Part shown: piece by piece, positions 1 through 4,982 of the stretch
Layout: each line of letters starts with the position of its first letter
How positions within the stretch are numbered: position 1 is the first letter of the stretch
Assembly (NCBI GenBank): GCA_025355035.1
Contig: JANXLS010000075.1
Coordinates: 1 to 6,533 of the forward strand
Reading direction: 5' to 3'
Length of the DNA stretch: 6,533 nt
Source of the DNA: Planctomycetota bacterium
GTDB taxonomy: Bacteria > Planctomycetota > SZUA-567 > H5-PLA8
Program-made: the position numbers and the translations under genes
The notes under the pieces: generated by a model
Seen by the model: only the letters and a program-made list of their open reading frames with translations
Databases searched by the model: none
What the model was told of the DNA's origin: nothing

Positions 1-328
1 GTCCCCGAATTGTGTCAGCAGTCAAACGACCGACGCTGAGCACAGAATGGAGCCAATCAGTTTTATCGGATCGCCAGTCGACGCGTTCAAACGGCTCCTC
101 ACAATTATCGAGGCCTATCCGCGCACACAGATTGTGACATCCGACGAACACTACCTTCACGCAGAGTTCACCACGCTTTTGTTTCGCTACGTCGACGACG
201 GCGAATTTCTCCTCGATGCCGATGCCCATGTGATTCATTTCCGTTCCGCCTCGCGCACAGGACATTCGGATCTCGGATTGAATCGCAAACGCATCGACGA
301 AATTCGTTTACTGTTTAACGGCCGCTAA
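1..328 (+). CDS. DUF1499 family protein, C-terminal part (5' end outside window)
   Basis: The reading frame is open from the left edge (first full codon at base 2) to the TAA at 326-328, giving 108 visible residues. The ATG at 47 is probably internal, because the family hallmark SPNCVSSQ lies before it at residues 1-8, followed by an H and the I/M-x-P-I/F pattern. Further DUF1499 blocks are YLHAE (51-55), FRYVDDGEFLLD (61-72) and FRSASRTGHSDLGLNRKR (80-97). The family is widespread in bacteria and also found in plastids, and its biochemical role is not known to me. Members often carry an N-terminal membrane or lipoprotein segment, which would lie outside the window here. The deacetylase gene follows after 14 bases, suggesting co-transcription. 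The family call is firm; no function can be assigned. Confidence 0.88.
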   Translation, partial: SPNCVSSQTTDAEHRMEPISFIGSPVDAFKRLLTIIEAYPRTQIVTSDEHYLHAEFTTLLFRYVDDGEFLLDADAHVIHFRSASRTGHSDLGLNRKRIDEIRLLFNGR

Positions 329-342
329 AAAAGGAACCCTCC

Positions 343-1299
343 ATGGCGATTCCTCGAACCGGACTTGTTTTGGATCAGCGTTATGAACGGCACGAGACGG
401 GCTCGCATCATCCAGAACGCCCCGAACGCAACGCAGCTATTGTCGCCGCGTTGACGAAAGCGGGTCTGACAGATGCGTCGTCGATCAAGTGCATCACGCC
501 CCGCCCGGCTGCACACGACGACGCTGAATTGTGCCACAGTGCCGAATACGTTGCTCTCGCCGAACGCGAAATTACTGCGGGCGCGAAAACGCTCTCCACC
601 GGAGACACGCAGGTTTGCGCCGCGACATTGGAGACCGCGTACCTCGCGCTAGGCGGCGTTCTGCAAACCGTCGACGCACTGTTTCGCGACGAAATCGACA
701 ACGGCTTTTGCGCAATCCGACCGCCTGGGCATCACGCGACGCCCACGCGCGGCATGGGATTCTGCGTCTTCAACAACATCGCCATCGCCGCCCGTCACGC
801 TCAAAAACGTCACGGAGTGAAGCGCGTCTTGATCGTCGATTGGGATGTTCACCACGGCAACGGTACTCAGGACATTTTCTACGAAGACGCCAGCGTCTTT
901 TTCTTCAGCACCCATCAATGGCCGCTCTATCCCGGCACCGGCCGAGCGACCGATCGCGGCAAAGGCGCTGGCCTGGGGACGACATTGAATTGCCCGTTCG
1001 CTGCAGGAGCGCGCGAAGAAATTTTGGACGCATTCAAAACAAAGCTGATTCCCGCCGCACGCGACTTCAAACCCGAGTTGGTTCTGATCTCCGCCGGTTT
1101 TGACAGCCGGGAAGGCGACCCTTTGGGCGGATTCAAATTGACCGACGACGACTTCGCCGAACTCACTCAGTTGATGCTCGATTTCGCGCGCAGCCAATGC
1201 AAGGGACATCTGATCAGTGTCCTCGAAGGAGGCTACAATCTCGACGGTCTTGCGAGCGCAGTCGTTTCGCATGTCAAGACGCTTCAGAAGCCTTTTTAG
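343..1299 (+). CDS. Histone deacetylase family protein (class II-like, zinc amidohydrolase)
   Basis: This is a complete 318-residue single-domain enzyme, the usual length for bacterial members. ATG at 343 is preceded by AAGGA (331-335) at 7-base spacing. Visible family motifs are HPERPER (23-29), RPPGHH (126-131), GFCVFNN (139-145), DWDVHHGNG (166-174), SAGFD (250-254) and EGGY (295-298). By homology to eukaryotic HDACs, H130/H131 are the catalytic histidine pair, D168, H170 and D254 bind zinc, and Y298 is the transition-state tyrosine. All are present, so the enzyme should be active. The family removes acetyl or acyl groups from lysine, and some members act on polyamines or other amides. L261 (in DPLG) sits where the polyamine deacetylase HDAC10 has a gatekeeper Glu, which argues mildly against polyamine use. 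No signal peptide is seen, so it is probably cytoplasmic. The substrate is unknown. Its stop overlaps the convergent gene's stop. Confidence 0.95.
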   Translation: MAIPRTGLVLDQRYERHETGSHHPERPERNAAIVAALTKAGLTDASSIKCITPRPAAHDDAELCHSAEYVALAEREITAGAKTLSTGDTQVCAATLETAYLALGGVLQTVDALFRDEIDNGFCAIRPPGHHATPTRGMGFCVFNNIAIAARHAQKRHGVKRVLIVDWDVHHGNGTQDIFYEDASVFFFSTHQWPLYPGTGRATDRGKGAGLGTTLNCPFAAGAREEILDAFKTKLIPAARDFKPELVLISAGFDSREGDPLGGFKLTDDDFAELTQLMLDFARSQCKGHLISVLEGGYNLDGLASAVVSHVKTLQKPF

Positions 1300-2330
1300 C
1301 GCTGATAAATCGGAAGGTAGCGATACGGAATGCCGAGGATCAGCACGCACATTCCCGTGCCCCATATTGCCGGAGCGCGATCCGGATCGAACATGCCTCG
1401 TTCGGGGCCGCTGGTCTTTTGGTTCTTCATCACTTTCTTCGCGATTTCCGGATACCACTTCGTCCAATAATCCCGGAACTTTTCGTTCGCTCCTACTTGA
1501 TACATGGCCTGAGCAGCGTAGTAGTGTCCGTAAATAAACCACTCCTTGTCTTCTTCCGATTCGCGCGTTTTCTTCAGGTAGTCCAAGCCATCTTTCAACG
1601 CCGCCGGTTTATAGTTTCCGCACAGCATCAAGCTCATTACACCTGCCGCCGTCGTCGACCACTTCTTGCCCTGTCCAGGCTGATAGGCGAAGCCGGAGAA
1701 TCCATTCTGATCTTTCTCCGAGCGGCACGATTCGACGTAATGAATCGCCTTTTCAATCGTTTCTTTCGGAACCGGAATACCCGCATCACGCGCGCCCCGT
1801 AATGCCAACAGTAGCATCACTGTCGCTGAAAGATCATCGTCCTGAACCTTCGGTAGATAGCGCCATCCGCCTTTGTCGTTCTGCGTCCGAACGATCAATT
1901 CGATCGCGTTCTTTAGTTTATCGTGAATGCGCTTGTCGCGCGTCTGGCCCCACGCTTCAGCCAGACAAATCGTGGCCAATCCGTGGTGATACATGACGTG
2001 CTGATCTTGCCCTTTAAACACGAGGCCCGAAGGCTGCGCGCAGTTGAGTAGATAATCGATACACTTGGCGGTGTTCTTGCCGTACGGTCCTTCGCCTGGA
2101 AGATTGCCCTGGCACATGAATGCCAGGGCACCCGACGCGACAATGCCCGTTGTCTGCCCCTGGTCGCCCGAAAACGAACCGTCCGCGCGTTGCCGGGACG
2201 CGAGGTATTGCAGCGCCATCTGCACCGACGCTTTGCCTTCGCGTGAGATTTCGACTTCACCCACATTGCTTTCCGCAAAGAGAGGCTGTGCGCAGATTGC
2301 AGCCAAAAGTAGAGCAACAAAAATTCGCAT
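1296..2330 (-). CDS. Secreted alpha/alpha-toroid protein (prenyltransferase/squalene oxidase repeat-containing)
   Basis: The product has 344 residues. The frame stays open to 2549, but I place the start at ATG 2330 because it begins a clear signal peptide (MRIFVALLLAAICAQPLFA, likely cut after A19). The longer version would overlap the upstream gene and has no signal-like start. No strong Shine-Dalgarno is seen. Paired helices with QYLASRQRADGSF (41-53), VRTQNDKGGWRY (147-158), DDDLSATVMLLLALRGA (164-180) and a conserved-looking end YRYLPIYQR (336-344) match toroid proteins that I associate with Planctomycetota. DDDLSATVMLLLAL resembles the acid motif region of squalene-hopene cyclase, but the protein is about half cyclase length and has a signal peptide, so terpene cyclase activity is unlikely. 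It probably acts outside the cytoplasm as a binding or structural protein. It follows the coiled-coil gene with a hairpin between them. Confidence 0.85.
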   Translation of the reverse strand: MRIFVALLLAAICAQPLFAESNVGEVEISREGKASVQMALQYLASRQRADGSFSGDQGQTTGIVASGALAFMCQGNLPGEGPYGKNTAKCIDYLLNCAQPSGLVFKGQDQHVMYHHGLATICLAEAWGQTRDKRIHDKLKNAIELIVRTQNDKGGWRYLPKVQDDDLSATVMLLLALRGARDAGIPVPKETIEKAIHYVESCRSEKDQNGFSGFAYQPGQGKKWSTTAAGVMSLMLCGNYKPAALKDGLDYLKKTRESEEDKEWFIYGHYYAAQAMYQVGANEKFRDYWTKWYPEIAKKVMKNQKTSGPERGMFDPDRAPAIWGTGMCVLILGIPYRYLPIYQR

Positions 2331-2374
2331 GGTTGTCCAATGATACTGAAGCGGGTTTTGTGTTGAATGAGAAA

Positions 2375-2408
2375 CGGACCTACAGGCTACTGAAGGCCTG
2401 TAGGTCCG
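2375..2408 (-). terminator. 13-bp perfect hairpin between coiled-coil and toroid genes
   Basis: The arms CGGACCTACAGGC (2375-2387) and GCCTGTAGGTCCG (2396-2408) are exact reverse complements around an 8-base loop. The hairpin begins 8 bases after the stop of the coiled-coil gene (read on the minus strand) and is followed by TTTCTCATT, an imperfect U-tract. It ends about 45 bases before the toroid ATG. The position fits an intrinsic terminator or attenuator for the upstream gene. The weak U-tract would allow read-through, so the downstream gene may be expressed at a lower level, or the stem may protect the upstream mRNA 3' end. Because the stem is perfect, it could also work on the plus strand, but no plus-strand gene ends nearby. 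Confidence 0.6.
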
Positions 2409-2416
2409 GGATGCAG

Positions 2417-4525
2417 TTAGTTGTCGGACTTCGCGGACGCCATGTTCTGATAGTACAGCTTGACTTGGCGCGCGTATTTCGCAGGCACCTTGGAATTCAC
2501 GCCTTGTTCGACCGCTTCGCGTTCCTTCGGCGGCAGCATGACATTCCAAGCGGAGTGATCGACCGTGTTCGTCTTGCCGTACGTATACTTTCCTTCGCCC
2601 GCTTTATGGTCTTTCGATTCGCCCTTCGGCGGCGGCGGCGTGTTGTTCGGCTTATCATCAGGCTTTGCTTCCGCTAATGCCTGACCCACCGCAGCTTGCG
2701 CTTGCTTCAACGCGGCCTGAGCCTGTTGCTGCGCTTGCGCCGCTTCCGCCTGCTGTCCAGCCTGCAATGCTTGCGCCGCAGCCTTCATGGCTTTCGCCGC
2801 TTCACCCAACGCCTGTTGAGCCGGTTCAGGCGTGCCGCCCGATTCCGCCAACGCTTGCGCTTCAGCCGCCAGGTCGCCCTGGGGCTTCGCGGCCTCCTGT
2901 GTCTGGCCTTGAGCGTTCTGGTCCTGCAAGCCCTGTTCGGCTTTTTGCAACTCGCCAATCGCCGCTTGTACAGCCTGGTCTGCAGCCGCCGGATCCGTCT
3001 TCGCCAATTCAGCCAGCGCCTGCGCTTCGGCCTTGTTCAATTGGTCCAGCGCCTTTGCTTCTTCCTTCGCAGCTTCACCCGGTTTTTGGTCGGCCAAATC
3101 TTTCGCCGCTTCCTTCATCGCTTTCGCGGCTTCAGCGACCGGATTTTGCGCGTCCGGAGTGCCCGCCGGTTGTTCTGCGGCAACGTCCTTCGCTCGGTCG
3201 GCCAGCGCATCTTCTTTCTTCGCCAGCGCGCTCGCATCTTTGTTGTCAGCCTTGTCAGTCTTATCTTTGATGTCCTTCTGATCCTGCTTCAATTCCTGAA
3301 TCTTGGCGAGATTGTCCTTTGCCTGCTCGGCATTGTCCGTCTTGTTTTGATCTTGCGCGAGATCCGCTTCTGCCTTCTTGATCGCTGCGTCCAACGCCTT
3401 CAAAACCTCTTCTTGATTCGTGACGGCTTCTTTCGGCTTGTTTTCACCAATCTGATTCGCGGCCTGATCGGAGTTCTTTTCAGCCTTTTCGAGCGGCGCG
3501 TTTTCCTTCTTCAGTTCGTCAAGCGCCTTGCTGACTTCTCCCTGTTCCTTCGCAGCCTGTGCCACCGCCTTGTCGTTCTTTGGGTCGAGGTTCTGCGTAT
3601 CTTTCTTCGCTTCTTCCTGTTTCTCCTTCGCTTTCTTCAAGTCGTCCAGATTCTTTTCGAGCTTGTCGGCCTTGTCCGTGTTCTGGGCCAACTGCTTGTC
3701 GGCTTCCTTCAACGCGGCAAGAACATCGTTTTCTTTCTGTTCTGCGGCGCGAAGTTTGTTTTCGGCGATGTCGTTCTGTGCTTCGTTCGATTTCTCTTTG
3801 GCTGCGGCCTTTTCGATCTTCTCTTCAGCCTTCTTGATGTTCTCTGCGGCAGCCGGGTTTTCCTTCTTGGAATTTTCAGCCTGAGTCTTCAATTCGGCCA
3901 GCGCCTTATCCAATTCTTCGGTGGCGTCTTTCTGTTTTTCTTTTGTTTCCGCCAGCGCCTTTTTTTCTTCTTCCTTCAACTGATTCTTCGGCTTGCCGTC
4001 CAGTTCCTTTTGTACGCGCGTTTCGCGGGTTTTCGCGATGGCTTCTTCCTGTTTCTTGATCGCCGCTTCAAGTACTTTATGCGTCGCCTGAGGTGCCAGC
4101 TTGCCCTGTGCTTTTCGCAACAGTTCGCGCAGTTCGTTGATGACCTTGTCCTGGCTATCCATCGCATGGACGAGGCCCTGTTTCGGCGCATCGCTGCGTC
4201 GAGCCGCTACCAGCGCGTCGACCACGTCGCCTACCATTTTCGTCGAGACGGTGTCAAGCTTCTCGGTCGATTTCTTGACGTGATCTTTTTCGCCCAATTG
4301 GACGCCAATGTTCTGCTGTAAGTCTTCGAGCAGATCGCGCATCGAATCCGATGTGCGATGAATCTGATCGCCCAATCGCACCTGCGAGCCTTCCAACGGC
4401 TTCACGGCGCGGAGTGGACTATCTTTCGAATGTTCTTCGGCACCGGCGATTCCGAACGTCAACACTGCACCCAGACAGCCAGCCGCCACAGCGCTACGAA
4501 CGATGCTCGAAACAAATGTAGACAT
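2417..4525 (-). CDS. Secreted Lys/Ala/Glu/Gln-rich coiled-coil repeat protein
   Basis: The product has 702 residues. ATG 4525 was chosen over the in-frame ATG at 4591 because GGAGA (4533-4537) sits 7 bases upstream and a signal peptide follows directly (hydrophobic stretch 11-28, likely cut at AGA|EE after residue 29). Residues 50-140 are mixed and probably helical. About 145-620 is low-complexity helix rich in K, E, A, Q, D and N, lysine-rich first and alanine/glutamine-rich later, with four degenerate repeats. A short proline run (630-633) leads to a C-terminal block with W660, LPPKERE (664-670) and YY (691-692). That block resembles the C-terminal motif of long secreted or membrane Ala/Gln-rich planctomycete proteins I recall near von Willebrand A or DUF4175-type genes (recollection, not a search). 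No enzyme motif is seen. I infer a structural or scaffold role in the envelope. C17 lacks a proper lipobox. Confidence 0.85.
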   Translation of the reverse strand: MSTFVSSIVRSAVAAGCLGAVLTFGIAGAEEHSKDSPLRAVKPLEGSQVRLGDQIHRTSDSMRDLLEDLQQNIGVQLGEKDHVKKSTEKLDTVSTKMVGDVVDALVAARRSDAPKQGLVHAMDSQDKVINELRELLRKAQGKLAPQATHKVLEAAIKKQEEAIAKTRETRVQKELDGKPKNQLKEEEKKALAETKEKQKDATEELDKALAELKTQAENSKKENPAAAENIKKAEEKIEKAAAKEKSNEAQNDIAENKLRAAEQKENDVLAALKEADKQLAQNTDKADKLEKNLDDLKKAKEKQEEAKKDTQNLDPKNDKAVAQAAKEQGEVSKALDELKKENAPLEKAEKNSDQAANQIGENKPKEAVTNQEEVLKALDAAIKKAEADLAQDQNKTDNAEQAKDNLAKIQELKQDQKDIKDKTDKADNKDASALAKKEDALADRAKDVAAEQPAGTPDAQNPVAEAAKAMKEAAKDLADQKPGEAAKEEAKALDQLNKAEAQALAELAKTDPAAADQAVQAAIGELQKAEQGLQDQNAQGQTQEAAKPQGDLAAEAQALAESGGTPEPAQQALGEAAKAMKAAAQALQAGQQAEAAQAQQQAQAALKQAQAAVGQALAEAKPDDKPNNTPPPPKGESKDHKAGEGKYTYGKTNTVDHSAWNVMLPPKEREAVEQGVNSKVPAKYARQVKLYYQNMASAKSDN
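2699..3850 (-). repeat. Four degenerate protein repeats within the coiled-coil gene
   Basis: The two clearest units are residues 441-499 (bases 3029-3205) and 552-609 (bases 2699-2872). Both run LA..A...A......GTP, then EAAKAMK.AA..L, then a Q/K-rich stretch ending in AL..L..A. Two older, lysine-rich units are residues 226-279 (bases 3689-3850) and 326-389 (bases 3359-3550). They share KAE....A...I.ENK...A...Q..VL.AL..A...L. The spacing from start to start is about 100, 115 and 111 residues. The match was made by eye and is partly driven by biased composition, so the number of units is tentative. Confidence 0.5.
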
Positions 4526-4532
4526 GCGAAAT

Positions 4533-4537
4533 TCTCC
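4533..4537 (-). promoter_or_regulatory. Shine-Dalgarno GGAGA that fixes the coiled-coil gene start
   Basis: GGAGA on the minus strand lies 7 bases before ATG 4525. The alternative upstream ATG at 4591 has no comparable site, and its added 22 residues would spoil the signal peptide. Confidence 0.7.
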
Positions 4538-4641
4538 AGTGCGCCAATGAAAGAAGCCGGAGCAGGACACGACAAAGTGAATACTTTCCAAGTCTACACC
4601 GCAGCTTCCAGCACAATTCGGTGGAATTTCGTAATTTCCTG

Positions 4642-4666
4642 AAAAAAGGCCCGGCTGCCACCGCGG
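4642..4666 (-). terminator. Possible weak intrinsic terminator or leader attenuator
   Basis: On the minus strand, CCGCGGT (4666-4660) can pair with GCCGG (4655 to 4651 region, extending to 4650) as a 6-bp stem with one bulged G and a GGCA loop. Two C residues and six T residues (4647-4642) follow. The stem is short and includes a G-U pair, so the call is weak. If the coiled-coil promoter lies upstream of it, the element would sit in the mRNA leader, 117 bases before the ATG. Otherwise it may end transcripts coming from the response regulator. Confidence 0.25.
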
Positions 4667-4695
4667 TCAGTCCCTTAATTTTCCGTTCCCAAAGT

Positions 4696-4709
4696 TGCAC
4701 ATGTGTGCA
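4696..4709. promoter_or_regulatory. Interrupted palindrome TGCACA-N2-TGTGCA, possible operator
   Basis: Two exact 6-base inverted arms around TG lie 171-184 bases upstream of the coiled-coil start. Short inverted arms in an intergenic region are the usual form of a dimeric regulator site, but the symmetry stops at 14 bases and I recognise no specific regulator. A chance origin is quite possible. Confidence 0.25.
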
Positions 4710-4785
4710 CTCATCCCATTATCGCCGCCACGAAGGACTTTCTTTTTTTTAGTCGCATTCTCGTTACATCAAAATCACATCGTGC

Positions 4786-4814
4786 GTTTTAATTTTTAAC
4801 CAGTTTGTATTCAA
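4786..4814 (-). promoter_or_regulatory. Weak sigma70-like promoter candidate for the coiled-coil/toroid unit
   Basis: On the minus strand, TTGAAT (4814-4809) and TAAAAC (4791-4786) are separated by 17 bases. Each matches four of six consensus positions. The surrounding DNA is A/T-rich, which raises the chance of a false match. If used, the mRNA leader would be roughly 250 bases and would contain the palindrome and the terminator-like stem. Confidence 0.2.
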
Positions 4815-4982
4815 TATCTTACACTGTTTTCGGAAACTTTATAAAAATCCCCGATCGTTTCCTCTTAACAATGTTATCAAAGAGAGTCATCGAGCCTTTG
4901 GGGGCGCAAAGCCACACTTCCTTCGCCCTTTTCAAAATAAAGCGCCCGTTTGTTCGCGATTTAACTCCGCGCTCCAACTCCC

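Larger units (their letters stand above)
4526..4982. other. 457-base intergenic region, partly AT-rich, no convincing gene
   Basis: This gap separates the response-regulator stop from the coiled-coil start, both on the minus strand. Bases about 4735-4860 are noticeably richer in A/T than the genes around them, with a T8 run at 4743-4750. The only short open frames have unusual composition and no ribosome binding site that I can see, so I call none of them genes. An imperfect stem at 4902-4928 (GGGCG/CGCCC arms) lies about 55 bases past the regulator stop but has no T-run on the minus strand. I found no GG-N10-GC spacing typical of a sigma54 promoter on the minus strand. Weak regulatory candidates are listed separately. 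Confidence 0.7.

Noticed and set aside
649..1542. A 297-residue minus-strand frame across the deacetylase gene and the end of the toroid gene
   Set aside because: It is antisense to a strongly supported enzyme with all its motifs, and its product shows no family features.
2331..2549. N-terminal extension of the toroid protein to an upstream start
   Set aside because: It would place 73 unstructured residues before a good signal peptide, overlap the coiled-coil gene by more than 100 bases and run through the hairpin.
2696..4321. A 541-residue open frame on the plus strand, antisense to the coiled-coil gene
   Set aside because: Its Leu/Arg/Phe-rich product is what the reverse complement of Lys, Ala, Glu and Gln codons gives. 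The minus-strand frame has a signal peptide, a ribosome binding site and a recognisable C-terminal motif.
4718..4723. GATAAT on the minus strand as a -10 box
   Set aside because: No acceptable -35 hexamer lies 16-18 bases upstream; the sequence there is A-rich (AAAAGA-like).
4902..4928. Hairpin with GGGCG/CGCCC arms past the regulator stop, as its terminator
   Set aside because: The stem has a bulge and a G-U pair, and on the minus strand it is followed by C and A, not T. The T-run is on the plus strand, where no gene ends.
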